Origin: CAWATZ01 sp963784995
GTDB taxonomy: Bacteria > Planctomycetota > Planctomycetia > Gemmatales > Gemmataceae
Direction of reading: 5' to 3'
Length of the DNA: 64,000 nucleotides
Assembly (NCBI GenBank): GCA_963784995.1
Contig: CAWATZ010000013.1
Coordinates: forward strand, 186,001-250,000
Below are positions 1 through 9,087 of this stretch, piece by piece. Made by a program: the position numbers and the translations under genes. The notes beneath the pieces were generated by a model, which did no database searches, was not told where the DNA came from, and saw only the letters and a list, made by a program, of their open reading frames with translations. Each line of letters starts with the position of its first letter. The first letter of the stretch is position 1.

Positions 1-887
1 GGCAATGCCTGCCAGCGCTGCCGCAGCCAGTGGAGGAAGAACCGGTCGGTGGAGCGATCATCCTGCAACGTGTCCCAGAGCGAGCGCAGATACTTCGGGC
101 TCAGGCCGTTCTCCCGGGCCCACTCCTCAACCGTGGCCGTCTTCCGGGCTGGGGGACGGTGCCGGTACAAGTACAGGGCGGTGAAGTACCTCTCGTAATT
201 GACCGCGTGCTGTTCGTAGAAACGGATGATGGCCTGTTCCCAGTACTTCTGCCGGTCGGCGAAGGTCACCACCGGATGCGGGGCAAACTTCAACCCCGAC
301 GAGGTGAGCAGGGCATGGTCCGCGACCAGCTCGGCGGCGGCGTAGTACTTCTTGAACAGGCTGGGCGACAGGGTCAGCGCTTCGCCGGTGTTGTTGAAGC
401 CCTCGCCGGAGGCCGGATCGACCGGGAACGAACGCGCCGGTCGGATGTCCACACCGGTGAGATCGCGGATGGTGTTATCGTATTCCGCGTTGCTGAGCCG
501 GCGCGGCGGCACCACCCCCGGGTCCCCGGCCAGCTTGCGGGCTTCCTTCGTGAGGACTTGCACCAGCACGGCCAGGACCTCAGCACGCTCGGTGGCCAGC
601 GGCTGCTTCGCCTTCGCGGGCGGCATTTCCTCCTTCTTCAGGAACGTGACAACGTGTTCCCACTGCCGGAAGTCCTCGGCGACCTTCGCGGGAGAAGTGA
701 AGCGTGTCAGGTCCAGCTCGCCGCTCGTGGTCTTGGCGTTGTGGCACCGGACGCAGTAAGCGTTCAGAAACGGCAGGACCTTGTCCTGAAAGGGTTCCGC
801 CGCAAGCAGGTTGGGGCCGCCCAGAGTGAGCAGCAGGCAGGAGCCGAAGAACGAGCGCACGAGGCTTTTTGGCGGGAAGGAGGACAT
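1..887 (-). CDS. Planctomycete cytochrome-c / DUF1587 protein, 3' part outside window
   Basis: The frame reads leftward from ATG at 887 with no stop to the window edge, so only the N-terminal ~295 residues are visible. Residues ~1-30 form a signal peptide (SLVRSFFGSCLLLTLGG, then LLAAE). A single c-type haem motif CVRCH follows at about residues 45-49, typical of the PSCyt1 module. At ~125-145 the motif RRLSNAEYDNTIRDLTGVD is the DUF1587 hallmark, followed by a conserved GEGFNNTGEALTLSP segment. Family members usually continue into DUF1592/DUF1588/DUF1585, which would lie to the left. These are periplasmic multidomain proteins common in Planctomycetes and of uncertain biochemical role, often discussed as electron-transfer or carbohydrate-related. 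The family call is firm; the function is not known. Confidence 0.85.
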   Translation of the reverse strand, partial: MSSFPPKSLVRSFFGSCLLLTLGGPNLLAAEPFQDKVLPFLNAYCVRCHNAKTTSGELDLTRFTSPAKVAEDFRQWEHVVTFLKKEEMPPAKAKQPLATERAEVLAVLVQVLTKEARKLAGDPGVVPPRRLSNAEYDNTIRDLTGVDIRPARSFPVDPASGEGFNNTGEALTLSPSLFKKYYAAAELVADHALLTSSGLKFAPHPVVTFADRQKYWEQAIIRFYEQHAVNYERYFTALYLYRHRPPARKTATVEEWARENGLSPKYLRSLWDTLQDDRSTDRFFLHWLRQRWQAL

Positions 888-1035
888 CGGGAGTCTCACT
901 GGGCGCGGCTCGGGCACCTGGCCCGAAAAGCGGTAGGAGAGCGGCGGGCCCGGGCCGGCCACTCCACGGGGGGAGGTCATTGCGCTTGCCCCTCCGGGGC
1001 GTTGTAGGGCGCAAGACCCGCGTTGACCATCTTAC

Positions 1036-1074
1036 CCGGTTCACCGGCTGATGGGAAGCACTTTGCTGATTTGA
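1036..1074. repeat. Dispersed 39 bp repeat, copy 1
   Basis: Matches 8306-8344 with a single difference (T at 1067, C at 8337). On the minus strand copy 2 encodes the C-terminus KVLPISR plus stop of the ABC ATPase gene. Copy 1 would encode the same residues and stop but is not attached to any gene I can recognise. Confidence 0.75.
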
Positions 1075-1116
1075 CCGGGAAAAGGGGTTTGGCACAAGGT
1101 CCGGGAGAAGCGTCCC

Positions 1117-1233
1117 GCCCCCACCGAGCTTGCCTCGGTGGAGCGCGTGATTATGCGCTACCAGGACAAGCGGCGCCGCGCTCCTACCTTAGTGCAAAAT
1201 CATCCGCTCCACCGAGGCAAGCTCGGCGGGGGC
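1117..1233. repeat. REP/BIME-like inverted repeat pair
   Basis: Arms 1117-1145 and 1205-1233 are 29 bp inverted repeats with one mismatch. Each arm is itself a hairpin (CCACCGAG-loop-CTCGGTGG). Two opposed REP hairpins around a ~60 bp spacer is the usual BIME layout. Confidence 0.75.
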
Positions 1234-1399
1234 CCCCCGGAACTTATGCCACACCCCGGGAAAAGGTCCGTTTGATCCGGACCCGGCAGCTGCAAGGCAG
1301 CCAGGCGGAACAGAGCAATGCACCTGGCTAGGCGAGGATGGAGGCCCTACAATATCTGGACGGAAGTATCCGCCTCTCTCCAGCAGAAAGGGCCTGCTC

Positions 1400-2023
1400 A
1401 TGTCGCTCGAAGGCCAATCGTCCCACGACAGGTGTGCAGCCATCGAGGCCGAATTTCAGGGGCTGCTCCAGCGAGCCCGGGACGGGGACAAGGATGCGGG
1501 CATCGCGTTCGTTCGGCGCTTCGGCCCCAACATTTTGAAGATCATCCGGCGAAAGTACCTGCCAAAGGATTCAACGCTGCGGCCCCTGATCGACTCGGCG
1601 GACCTGAGCCAGATGGCCTGGATGAAGATGTGGGAGGAAGTCCTGGAGGGCAAACCCATTCGGGATGAAGAGGAGTTCATGAAACAGTTCTGCACCGTCG
1701 CCAGGCAGGTGTTCCTCATGCAGCACCGCGAGCAGGTCCAGGCCGCGAAACGCTCGCGGGACCGAGAAGAGACATCGGAAGCAGCAGAGAACGCCCCAGA
1801 CGCGAGCCTGGACCCAACGGTGCAGACCGCACTGCGGGAGGAATGCCGGATCTTGCTGGAGAGCACTCGAGGGCGCGATCGCCAGATCTTGATCATGATT
1901 CGAGACGGGTATCGAACCGACGAGATAGCGATGGAGTTGCAGGTCAACGTCCGGACAGTGCAGCGGGCGCTGGAAGCCATCCGGGAACGGATGAAAAGGA
2001 AACGAGGCGGGGAGGGCGACTGA
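1400..2023 (+). CDS. ECF-type RNA polymerase sigma factor
   Basis: A 207-residue cytoplasmic protein with the two-domain layout of extracytoplasmic-function sigma-70 factors. Region 2 spans ~20-100, with the SADLSQMAWMKMWE segment and the FMKQFCTVARQVFLMQHRE helix. An acidic linker follows (SRDREETSEAAENAPDAS). Region 4 is a helix-turn-helix at ~145-200 (GRDRQILIMIRDGYRTDEIAMELQVN, VRTVQRALEAIRERM). The start at 1400 is preceded by an AAAGGG Shine-Dalgarno-like stretch. No anti-sigma factor gene is adjacent; the convergent downstream neighbour is a secreted WD40 protein. Planctomycetes carry many such sigma factors of unknown target, so the regulon cannot be inferred. Confidence 0.9.
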   Translation: MSLEGQSSHDRCAAIEAEFQGLLQRARDGDKDAGIAFVRRFGPNILKIIRRKYLPKDSTLRPLIDSADLSQMAWMKMWEEVLEGKPIRDEEEFMKQFCTVARQVFLMQHREQVQAAKRSRDREETSEAAENAPDASLDPTVQTALREECRILLESTRGRDRQILIMIRDGYRTDEIAMELQVNVRTVQRALEAIRERMKRKRGGEGD

Positions 2024-2192
2024 ACGACAAGACCGATGTGCTGCACAAGGAAACTGCGCTGAGCCTGGCGCAACGCGATCAACACCATGATCGACCGAGG
2101 GACAGGCGTTGCCGGAGAAGTCCGGATAGCGAGCGCAGTCGGCCATTGTCGGAAACTCGACCTGGGGAGGCGACGGAGCGCAGGCCTTTTCA

Positions 2193-3269
2193 TCATTTGC
2201 GCTTGGCACGGGACGGCAGGTCCTCCATTTTCCAGACCTTGGCCGCCATCTTGGCTTTACCGGGATCAACGTATGCTGCTGTGGCCAGGAACTTGCCGTC
2301 TCGGCTCAAGTCGAGAGAGGCGACAGGGTAGACGTGAAGACCAACCATGCCGATCTTGTCGAACTTCTCTGTGGAGTAGAACTCGACGCAACCACTGATG
2401 GCTTTCTCAGGCGGTATGCCGGGCGGATCAGGGATGTCGCCGCCCACGACCAAGGACTTGCCGTCTCGACTGAGTGTCAGGCAGAAGATCCGCCGCAGCC
2501 CTGTCTGGACCGCCTTGGCGACTTTCCAATCTGCCGTGTTCCAGACAATAAAGGTCCCGTCTTCGCTCCCCGAAACCAGGGTCTTGCTGTCCGGAGAGAA
2601 AGCGACCCCCTTGACTTCCTTGGCATGAGCAGGCAGCTTTCGGCCTTTCCCTTTGCCGCCTTCTTCCCAGACCCACACCGTCCCGTCCCTGCACCCGGCC
2701 GCGGCGAAACGGCCGTCGCTGGAGAAGGCCACGGTGTTAACGTTCGCATCGCATTTGTGAGCAGCGACGACTCGCTTCATTTCCAGGTCCCAGATCCGCA
2801 CCTGGCTGTCATTGTGCCCGGTGAGGAGAGACTTGCCGTCCGGTGAGAACGCCAGCGCATCGAAGAAGCCCCATCCTTCCTCTACCTCAAGACGGAGCAG
2901 CAGACGCCCGCTTTTCACATCCCAGACATACAAGGCGACACGCGGGTCATCAAGTGTAATGGCAGCGAGCCGCGTTCCGTCAGGGGAAAAGGCCGCACCG
3001 TGAACGGCATTATTCTGTCCCGTAAAAGCACGCTGTTCCTTGCCGGAAGCGAGGTCCCAGAGAACGATGCGTCCTGGTTTGTCCTCCACGTTCCAGGTCC
3101 AGGTGACAAGGCCCCGGTCTGTGGGAGAGAAGACAACACCCCACAGCCACGTGTCCTCGAAGGTATGAACGGGCTTGCCTGCCGGGGCCTGCACTTCCTG
3201 GGCAAGAAGACCGGCTCCGCTCAGACACCCAAGGCAACACAGCCAACTCAGCAAACGACCAGGAGTCAT
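2193..3269 (-). CDS. Secreted WD40 repeat protein, copy A
   Basis: About 358 residues from the chosen ATG at 3269, which has AGGAG nine bases upstream. A longer frame starting at 3332 lacks such support and would bury the signal peptide. Residues 1-25 are a signal peptide (TPGRLLSWLCCLGCLSGAGLL). The rest is a chain of WD40 blades with repeated FSPDG/FSSDG and V.VWD / IVLWDLASGK signatures, e.g. GAAFSPDGTRLAA, AFSPDGKSLLTG, VAFSSDGRFAA, VAFSPDSKTLVSGS. It likely forms a beta-propeller scaffold outside the cytoplasm. It is a tandem paralogue of the gene at 3488-4591, with near-identical blade order. Partner unknown. Confidence 0.88.
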   Translation of the reverse strand: MTPGRLLSWLCCLGCLSGAGLLAQEVQAPAGKPVHTFEDTWLWGVVFSPTDRGLVTWTWNVEDKPGRIVLWDLASGKEQRAFTGQNNAVHGAAFSPDGTRLAAITLDDPRVALYVWDVKSGRLLLRLEVEEGWGFFDALAFSPDGKSLLTGHNDSQVRIWDLEMKRVVAAHKCDANVNTVAFSSDGRFAAAGCRDGTVWVWEEGGKGKGRKLPAHAKEVKGVAFSPDSKTLVSGSEDGTFIVWNTADWKVAKAVQTGLRRIFCLTLSRDGKSLVVGGDIPDPPGIPPEKAISGCVEFYSTEKFDKIGMVGLHVYPVASLDLSRDGKFLATAAYVDPGKAKMAAKVWKMEDLPSRAKRK

Positions 3270-3426
3270 CACGTGTCTCTCCTCATGGGGCAAGGTGTTT
3301 GAGAACAGGTAAGCGTCCTCTTGCCAGGCCACCTTGCTGGCCCATACCGGAATCTACTGAGGCTCCGGTGAGCGGAATTCGGGCTGCACCTTCAGCAAAG
3401 TAAGAGCAAAGAAAGGGAACGAAGAA

Positions 3427-3475
3427 ACGGGACGCATGCCGCGCCAAGCTTTTCTTGGCGCAGCATGCGTCCCGT
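3427..3475 (-). terminator. Strong stem-loop downstream of WD40 copy B
   Basis: Arms 3427-3448 and 3454-3475 pair over 22 bp with one mismatch around a 5-base loop (CTTTT). It lies 12 bp beyond the stop of the minus-strand gene at 3488. Read on the minus strand, the stem is followed by TTTCTTCGTTCCC, compatible with a Rho-independent terminator. It could also be a REP element used as one. Confidence 0.65.
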
Positions 3476-3487
3476 ATGGTGGCCTCC

Positions 3488-4591
3488 TCATTGACGTTGG
3501 GCACGTAGCATCAGGTCTTCCATTTTCCAGATCCTAGCAGTGCTCTTGAGGGGGAACGGAGCAAACGAATTGTGCCCTGCAGTAGCCAGAAACTTGCCAT
3601 CACGGCTCACGACGAGGGAAAAGACTGGGAGGGAATTAAGAGTAACCCTGCCGATCTTATCGAACTTTTCTGTGCCATAAAGTTCGACGTAACCAATGTC
3701 GATGGCCCCGCGTTTCTCAGGTGGGGTGTCGGGCGGAACAGAGATGTCGCCGCCCACGACCAAGGTCTTGCCATCGGGGCTGAGTGCCAGGCAAAAGACA
3801 CGCCGCAGGCCAGTCCGCACTGTCTTGACCATTTTCCAGTCTTCCGTGTTCCAGATGGCAAAGGTGCCATCGTGGCTGCAGGAAACAAGTCTCTTACTGT
3901 CGGGAGAGAAAGCAACACTTCCCGCCCACACGACCTCGGTATGAGCAGAGAGTTTTCGTCCTTTGCCTTTGCCTTCTTCATCCCAAACCCAGACCGACCC
4001 GTCCTCGCACCCGGCCGCGAGGAATCGACCATCCCTGGAAAAGACCACAGTGCCCGAAGGATTGATCTTTGCTTCACATTTCTGAGAAGCCACGACCTGC
4101 CGCGTTTCCAGATTCCAGATCCGCACCTGTCCTTCCCTGTCGCCCGTGACGAGAGATTTGCCATCTGGCGAGAAGGTCACAGCGCAGAAGTAGGAACCAT
4201 TCTCCTCAGTAAGCTGGAATTGCAGACGCCCCGTTTTCACATCCCAGACATAAATGGCCTTGCCCTCGGCTTCACTCGTGCAGGCAGCAAACCGCTTGCC
4301 GTCGGGGGAAAACGCGGCTCCGTGAACGTCCTTTATGTGACGGGTCAACACCCGCAGTTCCTTACCGGAAGCCAAATCCCAGAGAACGACGCGGCAAGGT
4401 TGGCCATTCCCAGGCCAGTTCCAGGTAGCCAGCATGTACTCTGTGGGAGACAGGTCTATACCCGACAGATCGGTTTCCTCAAACGTCTGAGCGAGCTTGA
4501 CTGGCGGTGCCTCTGCCGAACGGATGGCTGGACAAGCCCCTACCAAGCACGCAAGGCAAGACAACCAAGCTAGCAAACAACCACGAAACAT
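3488..4591 (-). CDS. Secreted WD40 repeat protein, copy B
   Basis: A 367-residue protein starting at 4591 with AGAAGGAG just upstream. Residues ~1-25 are a cysteine-rich signal peptide (LLAWLSCLACLVGACP). The body carries the same succession of WD40 blades as copy A (VVLWDLASGKELRVL, GAAFSPDGKRFAA, FSPDGKSLVTGDREGQVRIWNLE, SPDGKTLVVGGDI). The tail ...ARIWKMEDLMLRAQRQ parallels copy A's ...AKVWKMEDLPSRAKRK. The two genes are clearly a tandem duplication, each with its own Shine-Dalgarno site and separated by a strong hairpin, so separate transcripts are likely. Exported beta-propeller of unknown partner. Confidence 0.88.
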   Translation of the reverse strand: MFRGCLLAWLSCLACLVGACPAIRSAEAPPVKLAQTFEETDLSGIDLSPTEYMLATWNWPGNGQPCRVVLWDLASGKELRVLTRHIKDVHGAAFSPDGKRFAACTSEAEGKAIYVWDVKTGRLQFQLTEENGSYFCAVTFSPDGKSLVTGDREGQVRIWNLETRQVVASQKCEAKINPSGTVVFSRDGRFLAAGCEDGSVWVWDEEGKGKGRKLSAHTEVVWAGSVAFSPDSKRLVSCSHDGTFAIWNTEDWKMVKTVRTGLRRVFCLALSPDGKTLVVGGDISVPPDTPPEKRGAIDIGYVELYGTEKFDKIGRVTLNSLPVFSLVVSRDGKFLATAGHNSFAPFPLKSTARIWKMEDLMLRAQRQ

Positions 4592-4721
4592 CGATTGATA
4601 CTCCTTCTGGGCAACGCCAGAGAGGACGGGATACGGATCTCTTGCTACGTCGGTTTGTTCACCTCCGCACGAGCCTTATTCTATCGCTACTGACCACCGG
4701 TTTGCAATGTGGTCCCTGCAA

Positions 4722-7700
4722 TCATGGCTTTGCAGGATCGAACTGGTCCAAGTTCGGACTCGTCCAGTCCGGAGCAGGCACCTGTTTAAGGTCAGGGCTC
4801 GCGAGAGCAGGGATGACGGTGGAAAAACTGGCCAAAGGCGGGATGAATATCCGCGTCGTCGTGGCCCCGATACCTGCTGGTGGTGTCCCAGTGACGTAGA
4901 CATAGAAGAAGATGTTCACGTTCGTCTTCCCGGTCGTGGGATCTGCCACATAATAGGTAACCACCGCCTTCGTTGTGGTCGAAACCCCAGTCCAACCAGC
5001 CGCTGTCAGCGCGGCAATGCCAGCGTCCGTTTGTTTTGTGAGTTCTTTCCCGTTGACCAGATTGGAATTGGCGATAATGTTGCCGGGCATGATAAACGCC
5101 CCCTGAACGGGTCGTCCCCCCGCGGGTCCGGTGGTAGTATCAAGGTTCTCAAAGGTATTGATGCCATTGCCAATCAAGTCCCTCACCAGCCTGCTCGCAG
5201 CGGCGTTGCCGACCCTTACAACATCCGCATTGTACTTGATGTAAGGGCCAACGGGAGGAACAGTCGGCGCTCCAGCCATGGCGAGAAAGGACGCTGTTCC
5301 TTGCCAGCCGCCGAAGGAGGACGTGGAAACAGAGACGGTAATCTTATACTGTCCCGCTTGGAGGTAGGTATGCTGGCCAGTCACCTCGTAGGAACCGTCC
5401 GCTTGCTGGGTGATCGTGCCAGCTGTGATGTACGGCACACCGTTGGCGTCCGTATCGCCCCAGTGAATGTTGACGTTGTAGTCCCCGGCCACTCCAGCCG
5501 AGGTCAAGTTGGTGAAAGTGGCCACCGTCCCCGAAAAGACGTCGCCAGCGTTGACCGTGATCGCCTGTCCCTTGACGATCAGCCCTTGGCCTGTTGAGGA
5601 CGGGGACTGGATCGTCCAGTTGAAAGTAGAGCTGGTCGTGCTACCGTTGGTATCAACCGCTGTAACGGTAACACCGTAGGACGTACTCTGACTCGAGTCG
5701 GGAAGCAACTGGCTGATAGTCCCGGAGATCAGGCCCGTCGAGGCATTAATGCTTAGACCGGGCGGTAAGCCGGCCGCGGTGTAGTTGATCGCGAGGTTGT
5801 TCTGGTCGCTGGCTGACACCTGGAGGGAAACGGTGTCTCCTTCGGTGTTCACTTGATCCGCAATGGCAGTGATCGAATCGTTGGGTGTGACGGTCCAGCC
5901 GAAGTCCTGAGTATTGGTGGAAACTCCATCCGTAACCGTGACCGTACTCAGGTATGGTTCGGCGTTGGCAGCACCAAACGCGATGGTGCCGCTGATCAGA
6001 CCGGTGGTGGGATTAATGGTCAGGCCACTGGGGAGGTCCGCAGCGCTGAAACTTAGCGTGCCACCGCTGTTGAGGTCGCTGGCATCGACTTGGAGCGAAA
6101 CGCTGTCACCTTCAGTGTTTTGCTGGTTGGGAACCGAAGTGATGCCAATGGCCGAGGTCAAGTTCCAGTTGAAACAGATGCTATTGCTGGAAGTTCCATC
6201 ACTCACCGTGATGGTAGTTGTGACGGCGCCCTGGTTAGCTGCCCCCCACGCGATCGTGCCCGTGATTGACCCAGTAGTTGGGTCGATGTTTAGGCCATTG
6301 GGCAGGTCATCTGAGCTAAAGCTGAGCGTGCCACCGCTGTTGAGGTCACTCGCATCGACTTGGAGGGAGACACTGTCGCCCTCGGTGTTCTGCTGATCGG
6401 CAATCGGTGTGATGCTGATGGCCGAGGTGAGGTTCCAGTTGAAATAGACATTGCTGGTGGAAGTACCGTCCGTGACTGTGATCGTCGGTGTGACGGCACC
6501 CTGGTTTGCGGCTCCCCACGCAATCGTCCCCGAGATTAGGCCGGTCAAGGAATTGATGCCAAGACCGTTTGGTAAGTCAGTCGCGCTATAAACCAAGGTG
6601 GAACCGCTGTTGAGATCCGTGGCGTTAACCTGGAGGCTGATGCTGTCACCTTCCGTGTTCTGCTGGTCGGCAATCGGTGTGATGCTGACTGCGGAAACGA
6701 GATTCCAGTTGAAAGTAATGCTCTTGGTGGAAGTGCCATCACTGACCGTGATTATGGGCGTAGCGGCACCTTGGTTGGCCGCTCCCCACACAATCGTTCC
6801 CGAGATGAGCCCAGTCGAGGAATTGATGCCAAGGCCGCTTGGGAGGCCAACGGCACCAAAGCTGAACGTGCCACCGCTGTTGAGGTCACTCGCATCGACT
6901 TGGAGGGAGACACTGTCGCCCTCGGTGTTCTGCTGATCGGCAATCGGTGTGATGCTGATGGCCGAGGTGAGGTTCCAGTCGAAATAAGTGCAGTTGCTGA
7001 ATGTCCCATCCGTGACTGTGATGGTCGGTGTTACGATGCTCTGATTCGCCGCTCCCCAGGCGATTGTGCCTGAGATGAGCCCAGTCGAGGAATTGATGCC
7101 AAGGCCGCTTGGGAGGCCAACGGCACCAAAGCTGAGTGTGCTGTTGCTGTTGAGGTCGCTGGCATCGACTTGGAGGGAGACGCTGTCGCCCTCGGTGTTC
7201 TGCTGATCGGCAATCGGTGTGATGCTGATGGCCGAGGTGCTGATGGTGAAGGAGAGTGCCTGACTAATAACACTGCCGTAGTCGGTGCTACCAGCAAAGG
7301 ACGCCACAACTGTATAGGTGCCGGCCTGGCTTGGGGCACCCCAGAGAGGTGTCCCGGTCGCGCTGGTCCCTGCATAGTAGGAATAGGAGAGACCGACTCC
7401 TTCCAGAGTTGCGGCAGGGGTGTCGTCGGTCCCCACGACTACACCCGCTACTGTTGCCGTCGCCGGGAAGACGGAACCGTTGTAGGTGCCGCCACCGTCA
7501 GTCACGTTCACGACCGGCGTGGCCTGATTGATGGTGAACGTGGTCGAGGCGCTGGCGCTGCCATAGTCGGCGCTGCCGGGGAACGTGGCCAGCACCGTGT
7601 AGGTGCCTGCCGCGCTGGGAGTCGCCAGCGAGCGGACTGCCGCTGGCGCTAGTGCCCGCGTAATAGGCCAGGCTCAACCCGACGCCTTCCACAGTATCTC

Positions 7701-7994
7701 CTGGAGTTCCACTTGGCGCAGCCACCGTGGCCGAGGCCGGGTATGGGGAACCATTGAAAGTGCCGCCGTTGTCCACCACGCTGACGGTAACCCCTGGCAC
7801 TGAGGGCACCGTCCGATCCTCCAGCACCTCCAGAGCCAGTTTAACGCTCCGCCTGGGTTGCGTCAAAGCCCCGGGCCGGAACTCCTGAATCGGCTGATGA
7901 CCTGCCGGCTGGGGAAGAAGATGCCCCAGAGCGTCCTGAACCAGTCGCGCCAAGTGCGTGTCGAGTGATTGGTTGAGGAAGTGTGCGCAGACAT
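4722..7994 (-). pseudogene. Cell-surface cadherin/Ig-like repeat protein, frameshifted
   Basis: The composite gene would encode ~1090 residues. From ATG 7994 (AAAGGG upstream) the N-terminus MSAHTSSTNHSTRTWRDWF looks like the basic/aromatic leader of planctomycete surface proteins. The sorting-like motif LEVLEDRTVPSV follows, but in another frame: the shift lies near 7864-7885 in a GGCCCGGGG run. A second shift at 7627-7634 is a 4 bp tandem duplication (CGCT CGCT) inside an Ig-like YDG/Big_3-type domain. After it come six ~95-residue dystroglycan-type cadherin/He_PIG repeats (PIADQQNTEGDSVSLQVDAS... LPSGLGI... TGLISGTI). A PKD-like segment (NIHWGDTDANG) and a ~170-residue C-terminus of unknown type complete it. 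Translation from GTG near 8000 could bypass the first shift. Either a decaying adhesin or a gene hit by assembly indels. Confidence 0.75.
5610..7235 (-). repeat. Six tandem cadherin/He_PIG-type coding repeats
   Basis: Tandem units of roughly 270-285 bp lie within the surface-protein gene. Each encodes ADQQNTEGD(S/T)VSLQV..D...GL..NS.TGLISGTI...TVTDG. The first five are very similar at DNA level, indicating recent expansion; the sixth (ADQVNTEGDTVSLQVSASDQ) is more diverged. Confidence 0.85.
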
Positions 7995-8310
7995 GGTACA
8001 CCCTTTCCCTGGAGTCCGAACCGGTGCGAACGCGGTAGCGTCTGGTTCCCTTTGCCGCTGAAGGCCCTGCAAAACATCCGCTGCCACTACTCATGCGAAA
8101 ACGTGGCTTTTGCGACATGAATTCCGAGATTCTTTTCGAGGGGGACAAACCGGACTGGAGAATCGACCCGTGCCGGGCAAGCCGGCACGGGTCGGTTTAT
8201 TCCAATCGGGTGCCGGCCGCCCCGCTGCTATGTGCCGACGGACTTTTCCCCCTCCCCCGCAAGGAGGGAGGGAGTTTTGTCCGCTCGCTCTAAAGAAGTG
8301 TTCTGCCGGT
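7995..8310. other. Intergenic region with hairpin
   Basis: A 316 bp gap between the ABC ATPase stop and the surface-protein start. It contains a 13 bp perfect stem-loop (8164-8194), a poly-purine/pyrimidine stretch (8248-8275), and the start of the 39 bp repeat at 8306. No gene recognised. Confidence 0.6.
8164..8194. terminator. Stem-loop 3' of the ABC transporter operon
   Basis: Arms 8164-8176 and 8182-8194 form a perfect 13 bp GC-rich stem with loop GCAAG. It lies about 115 bp beyond the end of the minus-strand ABC/PKS operon. The T-rich side (GTTTATT) is on the plus strand, so terminator polarity is ambiguous. Confidence 0.45.
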
Positions 8311-8344
8311 TCACCGGCTGATGGGAAGCACTTTGCCGATTTGA
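8306..8344. repeat. Dispersed 39 bp repeat, copy 2
   Basis: Nearly identical to 1036-1074. This copy supplies the last codons and the stop of the ABC ATPase gene (minus strand ...GKVLPISR-stop), so the repeat straddles a real gene end. Confidence 0.75.
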
Positions 8345-9087
8345 TTTCGCTCGCCGGCAATCGTCGGCCGGTCCTCGATGATCCGGCCATCGCGGACCGA
8401 CAGGACGCGCTCCGCCCGGCTGGAAACTTCCTCGCTGTGGGTGACAACCACCAGTGTCAGGCCCTTGTCACGGTGGAGAGCGTCGAACAGGTCAAGCACC
8501 GAGGCGGCGTTGACCGAATCGAGGTTGCCGGTCGGCTCGTCGGCCAGCAGCAGCACCGGGTCGTTGGCCAGGGCCCGGGCGACGGCCACCCGCTGCCGTT
8601 CGCCCACCGAGAGCTTCGCCGGCGGATGGTGGGCGCGATGGCCCATGCCCACCGCGCGGAGCAGCTCCAGGGCCTTGGTCAACCGCTGGCGGGTGGGCCG
8701 TTTGCGGTCCTCCAGCATCGGCACCTGCACGTTCTCCACCGCCGTCAGCGTCGGCAGCAGGTGGAACGACTGGAAGACGAAGCCGACCTGGCGGACCCGG
8801 TACTCGTCCGCGTCAAGCGAACGCAGCGACTTGCCGGCAAAGAGGACGTCGCCGGTGTCGGGTCGGTCCAGCGCCCCCAGCAAGTTCAGCAGCGTCGATT
8901 TGCCGCTGCCGCTGGGGCCGACGATGGCGACGTACTCGCCGCGCTTGATGCCGAAGCTGGCGTCCACCAGCGCGTTGACGTGGCCGTCCGGATAGACCTT
9001 GCCCAGGTGGTGCGCCTCGATCAGGTACGAGGGCCCGGCCCCGGCCTCCGGCAAGGGGTGAAATCCATTGGCCGTTCTCTCACTCAT
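8311..9087 (-). CDS. ABC transporter ATP-binding protein, MacB/LolD/DevA type
   Basis: A 258-residue ATPase. Walker A GPSGSGKS is at ~57-64, the Q-loop at VFQSFHLLP (~105-113), the signature LSVGERQ at ~159-165 (a variant of LSGGQ), Walker B LLLADEPTGNLD at ~179-190, and the switch histidine in VVVTHSEEV. These match the LolD/MacB/DevA family, which drives mechanotransmission of lipids, lipoproteins or glycolipids rather than bulk transport. Its ATG overlaps the stop of the permease upstream by 8 bp, so the two are translationally coupled. Position at the 3' end of a PKS operon suggests export of the PKS product, as DevBCA does for heterocyst glycolipids; that link is inference. The terminal codons lie in a dispersed repeat. 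Confidence 0.92.
   Translation of the reverse strand: MSERTANGFHPLPEAGAGPSYLIEAHHLGKVYPDGHVNALVDASFGIKRGEYVAIVGPSGSGKSTLLNLLGALDRPDTGDVLFAGKSLRSLDADEYRVRQVGFVFQSFHLLPTLTAVENVQVPMLEDRKRPTRQRLTKALELLRAVGMGHRAHHPPAKLSVGERQRVAVARALANDPVLLLADEPTGNLDSVNAASVLDLFDALHRDKGLTLVVVTHSEEVSSRAERVLSVRDGRIIEDRPTIAGERNQIGKVLPISR

Larger units (their letters stand above)
888..1399. other. Intergenic region with two repeat elements
   Basis: About 510 bp between the divergent cytochrome and sigma-factor genes. No convincing gene is visible; the open frames here are short and out of character. It holds a 39 bp dispersed repeat (1036-1074) and a REP-like pair of inverted hairpins (1117-1233). Promoters for both divergent genes should lie here, but I see no clear -35/-10 pair. 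Confidence 0.6.

Noticed and set aside
30..1007. Plus-strand 325-codon frame
   Set aside because: It is antisense to the cytochrome/DUF1587 gene, whose minus-strand translation has a signal peptide, CVRCH and the DUF1587 motif.
8150..8300. Short frames in the gap downstream of the ABC ATPase considered as genes
   Set aside because: They run through a hairpin and a poly-purine stretch, have no ribosome-binding site and resemble repeat translations.
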